Positions 10,101-17,855 of a stretch of 64,000 bases of DNA are shown piece after piece. Below the pieces are notes generated by a model. It ran no database searches. It was not told the DNA's origin and worked only from the letters and a program-made list of their open reading frames with translations. Positions within the stretch are counted from its first letter, which is position 1. Every line of letters begins with the position of its first letter. A program made the translations under genes and the position numbers. Source of the DNA: Polaribacter aestuariivivens (lineage in GTDB: Bacteria > Bacteroidota > Bacteroidia > Flavobacteriales > Flavobacteriaceae); the NCBI RefSeq assembly GCF_005885675.1, contig NZ_VANR01000003.1:248001-312000 (forward strand), written 5' to 3'.

Positions 10101-12695
10101 GATAGTGGAACTATTTTATCAAATGGTTTAGGAACAGATACTGCTGAAGAGCCAATACTAACAAACGGATTTAGAAACAAGTGGTCATTAGATTTAAATA
10201 GCTCAGGAAATTTAATCTTATTTGCAGAAAATAAACAATATGCTATTACATCTACTTCAATTACAGATGATAATTGGCATCATGTAGCAATGAGACTAAA
10301 AAGAGGAGCCAATTTAACAGGTTTTGTAGATGGCAAGCAAGTAAGTTCTGTTTCTTCGCAAAATATTGGTGGTGTTGCTGGTTCTAAAATTCTTTTAGGA
10401 GCTAAATTGAATGAAACTTTATTAGGTACTATTACTTATGAAAATCATTTAACAGCAAAAATTGACGAATTAAGATTATGGAACACTTCCAGAAGTTTTG
10501 AGCAAATTAAAAGAGATCGCTATTTTGAGTTAGATAGAGAAACTGTTGGTCTTTTATTATATGTTAATTTTAACGAAGAAGAAGCAAATCTTACTGACAA
10601 AGGACCAAGATACAATGTGAGAAAACCAGATGGTGTTGTACAAAGTTTCTTATCAGAATTAAACAGCGCTCCAAGGAAATTTATTGAAGATTCTCCTGCA
10701 ATTAAACCATCATTAAAGTATATAAACATACCATTTAGTACTGTAATTAATAATGATGAAATGATTATTTCTCCAGAATTAACAGTAGAAGAATGGAGTT
10801 TATTTGAAGGTCAAATTGTAGATGTTTCTGTTTCAGAAATGTACGATGTTCATTTCAACAAGCAGCTTTCACCAATTAGTTTTTCTGCCTTTGTAAACAG
10901 GCAAGAAATGGAATGGTTTACTGCAGAAAGTACCAAAGAAATAGTTACAGAAAAAATAGTAAACGAACCATTTTCTTTTACAATGGATATTGTTAACAAA
11001 GGTGGAAATAATCAAGATTTCAGCATAACAGGCATACCAAGTTATATAACTGCTTCTTCAATTTCTGGAACAGTAAAACCAAATGCTACTAAAAAAATCA
11101 CTTTTGTAGTAGATAAAGAATTGGCAATGGGTACATACAACACAAACATGTATTTACAGCTAAATGACGGATATTCAGATAGATTAAACTTACAATTAAG
11201 AGTAATTCAGCAAGCTCCAGATTGGTCTGTTAAAGCAGCAGATTATTCATATAGCATGAATTTAATTAGTCAAGTAAAAATCAATGGTGAATTGTCTAGA
11301 GATAATTATACCAAAGTAGGTGCTTTTGTTGAAGGTAATAAAAGAGGTGAAGCATATCTAGTTTACGACAGTAATTACGATTCTTATTATGCTTATTTAA
11401 CAGTATATAGCAACGTAACTTCTAACGAAACTGTAACTTTTAAAGTTTGGGATGCCTTAAATGGTAAAATTAGAATCGCTACTATAGATGGGCAACAATC
11501 CACACCATTTTTAGAAAATGAAGTTCGAGGAGCAAAATCATCACCAGTTATTTTTGATTCTGGAGATTTCTCAGAACAAAATATTTCTTTAAATAAAGGA
11601 TGGACTTGGGTATCATTTTTTGTAGAAGATGCTCGCTTTAATAATATAGATAATGCTTTTAGTAACCTAACATTATCTGATGGAGATTTAATTAAACATG
11701 GAAGTCAGTTTACACGTTATGAAAACGGTTTCTGGTCTGGAAGTTTAACAAGCTTAGAAAATAAAAAAGCGTATAAAGTTAGACTAAATCAGCAAAACGA
11801 TTTCCAATTAAAAGGAAATGAAGTTGATGTAAGAGCTGTTAATATTGCTATAGAAAGCGGCTGGAACTGGTTTGCATTTCCAATCCACAGAAATATTAGT
11901 GTTGCAGAAGCATTAGCTTTCTTTGAGCCAACAGATGGAGATGTTGTTAAAGACCAATTTAATTTTGCCATTTACGATGCAAACGCAAAAGAATGGACAG
12001 GTACTTTACGCTATTTCCAAGCAAATAGAGGATATATGTTAAGGGCTGCAAAAGCTCAAACATTCAATTATCCAAGTACTACTAACTTTGCAAAATCTCA
12101 AGGATATCAGAATCCAGACAATGAATTAATAGATGTTTTTGCAAAGTATCAAAGTACTATGGGAATTATAGCAGAAGTTCATGGAAGTGAAGCATATACG
12201 TATGTAAAAGTTTACGATATAGATAACAACTTGAGAGGTATTTCTAAAATTGAACAGGTAAACAACAAAAGACTTGCTTTTATTAACGTGTTTAGTAATG
12301 TTGATGAACAATTAAGCTATAGATTATCTGATGATTTCAATAACGAAATTAACTTAACAGAAAATGTAATATTTACAGAAGACGCAGTTTTAGGAACACT
12401 AAAAACGCCAATTCAACTAAATCAAAAAGCACTTTCTACAGACAGTTCTATTTTTAAGAGTGTAACACTTTATCCAAATCCATTTTCATCAGAAATAATT
12501 ATCAATTCTGGAGATGGTACACGTATTTCTAAAATAATACTTTACAATACGTTAGGTAAAAAAGTGTTGGAGCAAACTGTTAATTCAAGTAATGCAAAAT
12601 TGAATACAGATGCAATTGTTGCTGGTGTTTACATGATTAAGTTAATCAATGATAAAGGTAACTTTATAACCAAAAAGATGGTTAAAACAGAATAA
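4158..12695 (+). CDS. giant T9SS-secreted multi-LamG surface protein
   Basis: A 2845-residue exported protein, probably an adhesin or cell-surface structural protein. Signal peptide 1-21 (ending ALHAQ); fibronectin-III-like region about 85-170; carboxypeptidase-regulatory-like stretches near 183-205 and 615-675; first LamG-like jellyroll about 210-430 (YVDEFRLWRRALNN); long beta-rich middle part; second and third LamG-like domains about 1750-1910 and 1940-2140 (IDELRLWNTSRSFEQI). A PDWS module lies at about 2352-2465. Two GW[TN]W repeats follow (NKGWTWVSFF, ESGWNWFAFP; about 2475-2645), then a more divergent PDWS-like copy (about 2672-2760). A T9SS type A sorting domain ends the protein from about 2770 (LYPNPFSSEI ... 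GVYMIKLI). LamG folds often bind glycans, but the ligand is not predictable. It lies 15 bp after the collar-domain gene and 4 bp before the next. Confidence 0.88.
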   Translation: MYKKLLIFLVAFWVFGNALHAQEQSDHKGAVLNGGAVFKDTDKNLQMQFQIGGSFLYDLNSNQHFKVDFPFGVNYVPNTFSENTFEVSKGYYEDNIRISWSVGANEENIQKFQIFRRRLGGQDSFQLIATLGTTVFEYLDTQVEGGVLYEYKVSALGISNIEQKFVTFIEGIGYRSPTAFVSGSITFEGGSPVKDVTVFAEPIGAEATSVGTSIQFTDFTEHIRLNNRFTNVSAQKLSVQGWFAPSINQENQKLFYFTDSNGIVYTLYFYYAPDGAGKKIMARFTEGSAVVHSFELRNSYPTGKINARGDDVFANIADITDTTFLHVSLVLENNSIPRVYINGRAINQTYVNGVKTINEGVSLPVLENVVSNNYANTLNLNFVGLGAEFVGYVDEFRLWRRALNNAEIRRDYKRYLDGSESGLAMYNRMDEGYGNFAYDLSKTGFNFHKRDLVKSIFDSENTKFSDVVPTKDQLGIFGITDEDGSYAISAIPYAGSGEQFKITPSFGVHKFKPASQTLFLGKEESVVNQVNFEDISSFKFNGKIVYDTRGVFNDLEITDPNLQNITEIRETGYNKYLVNGTTTIDKGQYYYDGGSVDTNTGNLTGGTLKRYPVLGVADANIYIDGNLVLDEDNQPVLTDAEGKFSINVPIGRHKIEVEKQGHVFSLNGRFPQKTNNAATNLFDFYEDQIQERWFIDETRVTVVGRVVGGRIESEKEIGFGFDGIKKHTNEVAEGEPENIETYSSVNNIGKATITLKGDKDSNDLDYVFETNAETGEYKIKLVPYIYNIVSNTGINILSNSSINSEFLDSDEVLDFTQIAQESTSTFTSEDGTEYVSEPYQYVKSFRYNSEVSLELIEQQYATSIDVEKIVNGQKVKESFKTDHLNEAIYLQAREYAFVMEVSQDYLNYDADANNPIRTKEFYNEGEFNITNNLEFEPSVGKINKGNKEQWVYKFTAGDPNISSADNFEYSINIKYDLPNSTSVTLTSSDDVVFKNKGIVLGFGAPEGSTFVTSAPQVPSIILRDPPGTRSFASITKGTSITFERSSSNFTNSNLSASLNVSLGPDVEISTGIGVAKTTKIDVTADQELGVSTSISRGREGVETQTFTFEQTISTSDDTDFVGAAGDLYIGNATNIKYGIINSLQLFHNAPTDAGVGSRTLQLKNKNDENVALHLYSQKANIIAEVPTNTFFTYSQKFILEELIPDLIENAKVQEAKEAVATEQVIPSSKYLYAQADLWKRVIQDNERSKFNALNNKASEEERIRNIIANSGVSNKDALYNLLRQNFSKNVSLDRGVQEIVNSVSTVTLDSKSYTKTIDLDVNIARSMGVEVDGVGATASFNTNEGTSKTETNNLTSENTTTFTYTLKDNDDNNRISVDVVNLFDGYGPIFASKGGVTSCPYEPEAVSFFFNDTNTDPNVIGTGGKILSEASVSLYKPVISVTSERLTGIPESDDAVFVLKLRNDSPVGQDLEHFLFIENGSLGLLTSNVDAQGVSVYLPYNEVVEFPVILKKNPSIDTYTFENIEVYLGDPCDGIRDILQTKNAETDLKKYPYIAKINLNVEFKKSCSKVTVSAPEENWVFNRNEAFSLDANGKVTNNTLPITFTDFNTDFAGFRKIELQYRNANASNWTKFKAYYGSQQLKDDAGDENGIVIESQNEFTFNWDIVGSKIADGNYQIRAVAFCTENITYESEIINGTINLTAPVLFGTPQPSDGILDIGEVISVRYNEAVNKGITTNITLRGLQNQQSIDHSVSVALDGSNNQIELPTQNLQSKNFTIQFWLDSKTTGTGVLLQQEDGPKISLNGDNVTFELDGASATTTIGANQYNFYSFIYKAGTNPQLEILQNGTVLKTETLTRELSFSNNNSIFIGGANVLGNIHDIRIWSKATTPGLATAEKDITLTGNEVNLVGYWPLSEGHGIVGVDKVRSRNAKVNLSWTIKPKGQGYEFSNNSFLTLDNVGFVQPTNFEDITLSFWIKASAGDSGTILSNGLGTDTAEEPILTNGFRNKWSLDLNSSGNLILFAENKQYAITSTSITDDNWHHVAMRLKRGANLTGFVDGKQVSSVSSQNIGGVAGSKILLGAKLNETLLGTITYENHLTAKIDELRLWNTSRSFEQIKRDRYFELDRETVGLLLYVNFNEEEANLTDKGPRYNVRKPDGVVQSFLSELNSAPRKFIEDSPAIKPSLKYINIPFSTVINNDEMIISPELTVEEWSLFEGQIVDVSVSEMYDVHFNKQLSPISFSAFVNRQEMEWFTAESTKEIVTEKIVNEPFSFTMDIVNKGGNNQDFSITGIPSYITASSISGTVKPNATKKITFVVDKELAMGTYNTNMYLQLNDGYSDRLNLQLRVIQQAPDWSVKAADYSYSMNLISQVKINGELSRDNYTKVGAFVEGNKRGEAYLVYDSNYDSYYAYLTVYSNVTSNETVTFKVWDALNGKIRIATIDGQQSTPFLENEVRGAKSSPVIFDSGDFSEQNISLNKGWTWVSFFVEDARFNNIDNAFSNLTLSDGDLIKHGSQFTRYENGFWSGSLTSLENKKAYKVRLNQQNDFQLKGNEVDVRAVNIAIESGWNWFAFPIHRNISVAEALAFFEPTDGDVVKDQFNFAIYDANAKEWTGTLRYFQANRGYMLRAAKAQTFNYPSTTNFAKSQGYQNPDNELIDVFAKYQSTMGIIAEVHGSEAYTYVKVYDIDNNLRGISKIEQVNNKRLAFINVFSNVDEQLSYRLSDDFNNEINLTENVIFTEDAVLGTLKTPIQLNQKALSTDSSIFKSVTLYPNPFSSEIIINSGDGTRISKIILYNTLGKKVLEQTVNSSNAKLNTDAIVAGVYMIKLINDKGNFITKKMVKTE

Positions 12696-12699
12696 ATTA

Positions 12700-13980
12700 A
12701 TGAGGTCTTTCATCATAATTAGTATCTTTTTTTTAGGAACTAGTATTTACTGCCAATCACCAGATTGGTCTGTAAATACTAGCTCTTATCAACATAGCAT
12801 GACATTTACTATATTTTTAAATGTAAATGGAAAAACACTTACAAATAGTAATGACAAAGTAGGTGCATTTGTAAATGACCAACCAAGAGGAGAAGCAAAT
12901 GTGGTTTATAATGCAAATGCAGAAAAATATGTAGCGTATTTATCTGTATTGTCAAATAGTTCTGGAGAAACCATAACATTTAAGATTTATGATAGTGAAG
13001 CAAATACCATTGTAAATACTTCTCAAACAGAAATATTTCAAATAAATGAGAATGTTGGAGGTGTTTTTCAATCGTATAGTGTAGCAGAACCTGCGTTGAA
13101 GAAAGACGCTGTAATTAGCAGTTTTTCATTCTTAAATATAGATACATCAAACACAACTATTAGTGATGATATTATTGATGTTAAAGTGCCAACAAGTACA
13201 GATCTTACCAATTTAACACCAGTTTTTGAAACTGTAAATAATGGAAAAGTGTTTTACCAAAAAGCACAGAAAATTTCAGGAAACGCAACTATCAATTTTT
13301 CGTCAGATGTAGTTTTAGAGGTCCTTTCTGAAGATGAAAGTGTTTTAAAATCATACATAGTTAAAGTGGTAAAACAAAATGCTACTTCAAATCCAGTAAT
13401 TACGTTATCTGCAATAAGTTCAACAGTAAATACAATGCCTATTGAAATTACATTAACTGCCGAAAATGAAATTTCTGGTTTGCAAAAAGGTGATTTTGTA
13501 TTAGAAAATTGTTTTATTTATCAAATTATAACTACAGATAATATCAATTTTAAACTCAATACAGTTGCTACAGCTCAAGGTAATTTTAGTATTCATTTAC
13601 CAGAAAATATGGCTGTAGATGTAAATAATAATGGAAACTTAGCATCAAACAATTTAGTAGTTTCTTTTGATGATGAAGCACCAAAATTAATTGAAATTTC
13701 AAGACAAAATCCAACAGAAGAACTTAATAAGGCAAGTCAAATTGTTTTTAGAGTTACGTTTAGTGAAAAAGTAAAAGAGGTTTCTCAAGAAGATTTTACC
13801 ACCATTGCAAATGCAACTGTTACTGTAAATCAAGAAACAGAAAGTGAGTATTTGGTAACGGTTTCTAATATCAACAACATTACAGGCGTTGTTTCTTTAC
13901 AACTTTCAGAAACAAATAATATTACAGATTTATTTAATAATTCACTTGAATTCACAAAATATCAAACTTATGAAAAATAG
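12700..13980 (+). CDS. secreted PDWS-module protein without sorting domain
   Basis: Exported 426-residue protein, family not recognised. A signal peptide (about 1-19, ending IYCQ) is followed at once by the PDWS module (SPDWSVNTSSYQHSM ... KVGAF ... RGEANVVYNA), then two or three beta-sandwich, Ig-like segments (about 130-420). It matches the N-terminal two thirds of the next protein in order and sequence but stops at a domain boundary. It lacks the C-terminal T9SS sorting domain found in both neighbours, so it may stay in the periplasm or act with them. Its last 11 bp overlap the start of the next gene, which suggests translational coupling. A tandem duplication that lost its 3' part is the likely origin. 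Confidence 0.75.
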   Translation: MRSFIIISIFFLGTSIYCQSPDWSVNTSSYQHSMTFTIFLNVNGKTLTNSNDKVGAFVNDQPRGEANVVYNANAEKYVAYLSVLSNSSGETITFKIYDSEANTIVNTSQTEIFQINENVGGVFQSYSVAEPALKKDAVISSFSFLNIDTSNTTISDDIIDVKVPTSTDLTNLTPVFETVNNGKVFYQKAQKISGNATINFSSDVVLEVLSEDESVLKSYIVKVVKQNATSNPVITLSAISSTVNTMPIEITLTAENEISGLQKGDFVLENCFIYQIITTDNINFKLNTVATAQGNFSIHLPENMAVDVNNNGNLASNNLVVSFDDEAPKLIEISRQNPTEELNKASQIVFRVTFSEKVKEVSQEDFTTIANATVTVNQETESEYLVTVSNINNITGVVSLQLSETNNITDLFNNSLEFTKYQTYEK

Positions 13981-15742
13981 TTTTTTAGTTTTGTTTTTAT
14001 CTATGTCTTCGCTATTGCTAGCGCAAACTCCAGATTGGAGTGCAAAAGCAAGTGATTATCAATATAGTATGAATATTATCGCTTTTTTAAATGTGAACGG
14101 TAATCTTTTAACGAATGCAAATGATAAAGTAGGTGCATTTTCTGGGAATCAAGCAAGAGGAGAAGCTAACGTGGTTTACAATGCAAGTGCAAATAAATAT
14201 GTTGCTTATTTAACTGTTTTATCTAACAATCCAGGAGAAACAATCAGTTTTAAAGTATTTGATAGTACAGAAAACAAGATTATAGATATTGTTAAAACAG
14301 AAATTTTCGAAATAGATAAAGTAATTGGAGGTGTGTTTCAATCTTACAGTATTGCAAGCCCACAATTAAAAAATACTACCACTTTAGAGAGTTTCATTTT
14401 TAAAGAGGTAACAGCTTCCAGCATTAATATCAATGAAAATACAATAGATATTGTATTACCACAAGGCAGTCAAACCACAAGTCTTACACCTATTTTCCAA
14501 ACAAAAGACAATGCAAAGGTGTTTTATAACAATGTAAAATTATCATCAGATACTCAGCAAATAGATTTTACGAATAGTGTAGAAATTAAAATTTTATCAG
14601 AAGATGAATCTGAGCTAAAATTAATCACAATTACCACTTCTGTTTCTCAAATTAGTAACCCTAATATTGTGAGTTTGAGTACAGATTTATCAACATTAAA
14701 TAGTAACAACTTCATAATCACTGCAGGTTTTTCAAATGAAGTAAATGACTTAAAAAATGTCGATTTTTCAATTGTAAATGGTACTGTAAAAGAAATAACG
14801 AAAGTAAATAATAAAGAATATCAAGTAGATATTATTGCTTTTGCTAATGGGGAAGTTCAAATAGAAATTCCATCCAATACAGTTATAGATGTAAATAACG
14901 AAGGTAATTTGGCTTCGAATAAATTAGTAGTCAATTACGATAAAAACATGCCATATCTTAAGGAGATAAGAAGTGATAATAATGGTTTCACTGTTGTTTT
15001 TTCTGAGGCTGTAAACAATGTTAGTTTAGAAAATTTTGAGTTAAATGGAATTGCAAAAGATGGGTTTGAGCTAACAAGTTTAGCTCAAGTTAACGCTACA
15101 ACATATCAAATAAACACAACCAATTTAAACACCAAAAAAGGAAATATAAATCTTAACATAAAAGCAAATAATACTATTGTTGATGATGCAAATAATGGCT
15201 TGTTAGTACAAAATTTCAATACTTTTTATATTGATAATGAAGCACCAGTTGTAGCAGTTCAAAATTTTGAATTAGATTTAAACGGACAAGCATCTGCGTC
15301 AATTACAATTGATGATATAGAAGTATCTGCTTCAGATAATATTGGAATTAAGACCAAAGAATTGTCTCAAACAACATTTACAAACGCAGAAATTGGAGAA
15401 AATACAATTAATTATAGTGTTACAGATTTAGTCGATAATGTAACTACAAAGCAGGTAACTATAACTGTTGTAGATAAAAGTTTGTCCGTAGATAATTTTA
15501 GTCTAGAAGAAGATTTACAATTGTTCCCAAACCCTACAATTCAAGATTGGCTTACTATTTCTACGAAAAAAAATATGCTAGAAAAAATTATTATTTTCGA
15601 TACTAATGGTAGAGTTGTGTTACAAAAAGAAGTTAATACGAATAGCTTAAAGTTAGATTTGCAATATTTTTCTTCTGGTTTTTATTTTGTGAAGGTACAA
15701 ACGCCAAAACAACAAATTGTAAAAAGAATTCTAAAAAATTAG
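13970..15742 (+). CDS. T9SS-secreted PDWS-module protein
   Basis: Exported 590-residue protein, paralogue of the preceding gene. The start at 13970 is chosen because MKNSFLVLFLSMSSLLLAQ is a clear signal peptide; the open frame extends 27 codons upstream, but that part is out-of-frame coding sequence of the previous gene. The PDWS module follows (TPDWSAKASDYQYSM), then Ig-like segments, an extra domain beginning near DNEAPVVAV, and a T9SS sorting domain (LFPNPTIQDWLTI ... GFYFVKVQ). It ends one base before the convergent holB gene. It is probably delivered to the cell surface; its function is unknown. Confidence 0.82.
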   Translation: MKNSFLVLFLSMSSLLLAQTPDWSAKASDYQYSMNIIAFLNVNGNLLTNANDKVGAFSGNQARGEANVVYNASANKYVAYLTVLSNNPGETISFKVFDSTENKIIDIVKTEIFEIDKVIGGVFQSYSIASPQLKNTTTLESFIFKEVTASSININENTIDIVLPQGSQTTSLTPIFQTKDNAKVFYNNVKLSSDTQQIDFTNSVEIKILSEDESELKLITITTSVSQISNPNIVSLSTDLSTLNSNNFIITAGFSNEVNDLKNVDFSIVNGTVKEITKVNNKEYQVDIIAFANGEVQIEIPSNTVIDVNNEGNLASNKLVVNYDKNMPYLKEIRSDNNGFTVVFSEAVNNVSLENFELNGIAKDGFELTSLAQVNATTYQINTTNLNTKKGNINLNIKANNTIVDDANNGLLVQNFNTFYIDNEAPVVAVQNFELDLNGQASASITIDDIEVSASDNIGIKTKELSQTTFTNAEIGENTINYSVTDLVDNVTTKQVTITVVDKSLSVDNFSLEEDLQLFPNPTIQDWLTISTKKNMLEKIIIFDTNGRVVLQKEVNTNSLKLDLQYFSSGFYFVKVQTPKQQIVKRILKN

Positions 15743-15743
15743 A

Positions 15744-16886
15744 TTAAACTGTCTCTTCTTTCTTATGTAAAAACCTCGTTAATTTCATCGATAAATCTAA
15801 CAAGATAATTTTAGCATTTCCATTTCTTTCAATGTGATACATAGCATCATTCAGTTCTTTCTCTATCTCCAAAATGTTTCCTGCATGCACAAATGGTGCA
15901 AATTTAGACAAATCGAAACCTGTTTTAGGTTCTAAAAACACTAAGTTTTCAGATTTATAATTTAGTAATAAAGCCTGTCTAAAAAACTGCAAACAATACT
16001 CTAAAAAACGTTTTTGAGTTTCTCTTCCCGTTTTTGCAATTGTGTCTGACCAAGAAATTAATTGTTGCACCACAGAAGCATTTCCTTTGGCTCTAAACGC
16101 ACTTCTTATCCAAGCAATAAACCATTCTTCAAAAACCAAGTCAGAAGAATCATTGTGTAATAAATGAATAGCTTTGTTGTAGTTCCCTTCAGCTTGATGC
16201 GCAATGGTAGCAGCTTCACTTTCCGAACAATTTTCTCTTTCAACCAAAGCTTTTGCAATGTCTTGTTCTGTCAAAACAGGAAAATGTAACGCTTGACAAC
16301 GTGATTTGATGGTGTTTATAATCTGCTCTTCATTTTCGGTAATTAAAATGAAAACCGTTTTATTTGGTGGTTCTTCAATGAGTTTCAATAATTTATTAGC
16401 GGCAGCAATATTCATTTTTTCTGCCATCCAAATAATCATCACTTTAAAACCTCCTTCGTAACTTTTTAATTGTAGTTTTTTTACAACATCTTCAGCTTCA
16501 TCAACTCCAATGTTACCTTGCTTATTTTCTACACCAATATATTGCAGCCAGTTAAATAAACCAGCATAAGGCTGTTCTGAAATAAAATTTCGCCAATCTT
16601 CTAAAAATAAATTACTAACAGGGTGCTTTTTTACAGAATCATTTGTGGTAACAGGAAATGCAAAATGCAAATCTGGGTGTTGTAAATTATCGCACTTTAA
16701 GTTACAGGCTTCAACATCATTAGAAAAATTGCATAATAAAAATTGTGCATAGGCAATTGCCATAGGCAAAGTGCCACTTCCTTCTTTTCCTACAAACAAT
16801 TGTGCATGCGGAATTCTGCCATTTTTCGCAGAAACCTGCAAATGGTTTTTAATATGTTCTTGACCTATAATTTGGTTGAAAAGCAT
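15744..16886 (-). CDS. holB: DNA polymerase III subunit delta-prime
   Basis: Clamp-loader subunit of the replicative polymerase, 380 residues. The N-terminal AAA+ fold begins LFNQIIGQEHIKNHL and has a degenerate P-loop (VGKEGSGT), as expected for delta-prime. Sensor and arginine-finger region features are visible (NKLLKLIEEPPNKTVFILIT, IKSRCQ). Three cysteines (ACNLKCDN and the one before) lie where the zinc site of this family is found. ATG at 16886 is preferred over a TTG two codons upstream because IIGQ-type proteins normally begin just before this motif. It converges on the surface-protein operon with a 1-bp gap and has no visible link to it. Confidence 0.93.
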   Translation of the reverse strand: MLFNQIIGQEHIKNHLQVSAKNGRIPHAQLFVGKEGSGTLPMAIAYAQFLLCNFSNDVEACNLKCDNLQHPDLHFAFPVTTNDSVKKHPVSNLFLEDWRNFISEQPYAGLFNWLQYIGVENKQGNIGVDEAEDVVKKLQLKSYEGGFKVMIIWMAEKMNIAAANKLLKLIEEPPNKTVFILITENEEQIINTIKSRCQALHFPVLTEQDIAKALVERENCSESEAATIAHQAEGNYNKAIHLLHNDSSDLVFEEWFIAWIRSAFRAKGNASVVQQLISWSDTIAKTGRETQKRFLEYCLQFFRQALLLNYKSENLVFLEPKTGFDLSKFAPFVHAGNILEIEKELNDAMYHIERNGNAKIILLDLSMKLTRFLHKKEETV

Positions 16887-16961
16887 GTACAAATATAAAG
16901 GTTTCTAAAACTTTTATTCAGAATTTTGTATTTTTAATAACTAAAAACTAAAAAAAATATT

Positions 16962-17750
16962 ATGAAAAGATTTCTACAAGTTTTAAACGGAGTTGCATTT
17001 ATTTCTGTAGTATTTATCAATTATTTGTCTAACACTGGTTTAATGAATAACACTACAATTGGTGAAATTTCAAGCGATTATAAATCTCTTTTTACACCAG
17101 CAGGTTATGCATTTTCAATTTGGGGTCTTATTTACTTGTTGCTTTTTGGTTTTATATTTTATCAAGGAAGAAGCCTTTTTGTAAAAGTAAGAAATGACAA
17201 TTTTATTGAAGAAATTGGCCCTTGGTTTACTATATCATGTTTGGCAAATAGTGCTTGGGTTTTTTGCTGGATTTACGAATACACAGGCTTGTCTTGTATT
17301 TGTATATTTATACTACTTTTTTCATTATTAAAAATTGTGATAAATACCAAAATGGAACTTTGGGATGCACCATTTTCTGTAATTTTATTGCTTTGGTGGC
17401 CATTTGTAATTTATAGTGGTTGGGTTACAGTTGCAAGTATTGCAAACGTATCTGCTTATTTGGTAAAAATTGGTTGGAATGGATTTGGAATTTCTCCATT
17501 AATTTGGACAGTTATCATGATATCCATTGCAACAATTATTAATTTAATAGTTACTTGGAAGCGAAACATGAGAGAATTCGCTTTGGTTGGTGCTTGGGCA
17601 TTAATTGCAATTGGAATTGCAAACACGAACAATACTTTAATAATAATCAGTTACATAGCAGCAGCAATTTTAATAATTAGCAGTACAGCACATGCTTATA
17701 AAAACCGAAAATACAACCCTATTAAAAAATTAAGAGAATTTGTAAAGTAG
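16962..17750 (+). CDS. TspO/MBR-like tryptophan-rich membrane protein
   Basis: Integral inner-membrane protein of 262 residues with about seven or eight hydrophobic helices and many tryptophans in or beside them (FSIWGLIYLLLF, NSAWVFCWIYEY, LLWWPFVIYSGWVTVA). Motif AGYAFSIWGLIY and general layout recall the TspO/MBR-related proteins annotated as tryptophan-rich sensory proteins in Bacteroidota. It is longer than classical TspO (about 160 residues), so the relationship is distant. The C-terminus is basic and cytoplasmic. Monocistronic by position; role unknown. Confidence 0.6.
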   Translation: MKRFLQVLNGVAFISVVFINYLSNTGLMNNTTIGEISSDYKSLFTPAGYAFSIWGLIYLLLFGFIFYQGRSLFVKVRNDNFIEEIGPWFTISCLANSAWVFCWIYEYTGLSCICIFILLFSLLKIVINTKMELWDAPFSVILLLWWPFVIYSGWVTVASIANVSAYLVKIGWNGFGISPLIWTVIMISIATIINLIVTWKRNMREFALVGAWALIAIGIANTNNTLIIISYIAAAILIISSTAHAYKNRKYNPIKKLREFVK

Positions 17751-17823
17751 TTTTTTTAGAAAACAGGAACGCAAACGTTGTATTAACTTTTTAAGTTTCA
17801 ACTTTCTAAAAACTAAAGAAAAA

Positions 17824-17851
17824 GGTATTTTTGTTAAAAATAGAAAATACC
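17824..17851 (+). promoter_or_regulatory. pgk promoter region with dyad
   Basis: TATTTTTG at 17826-17833 matches the -7 consensus TAnnTTTG, although no TTG lies at the usual distance upstream. The box sits in one arm of an inverted repeat GGTATTTT (17824-17831) / AAAATACC (17844-17851) that ends just before the pgk start. The dyad could be an operator or a leader hairpin. Confidence 0.35.
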
Positions 17852-17855
17852 AAAA

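Noticed and set aside
13889..13969. Extended start for the 590-residue secreted protein
   Set aside because: The upstream 27 codons are out-of-frame sequence of the preceding gene, and a complete signal peptide begins at 13970.
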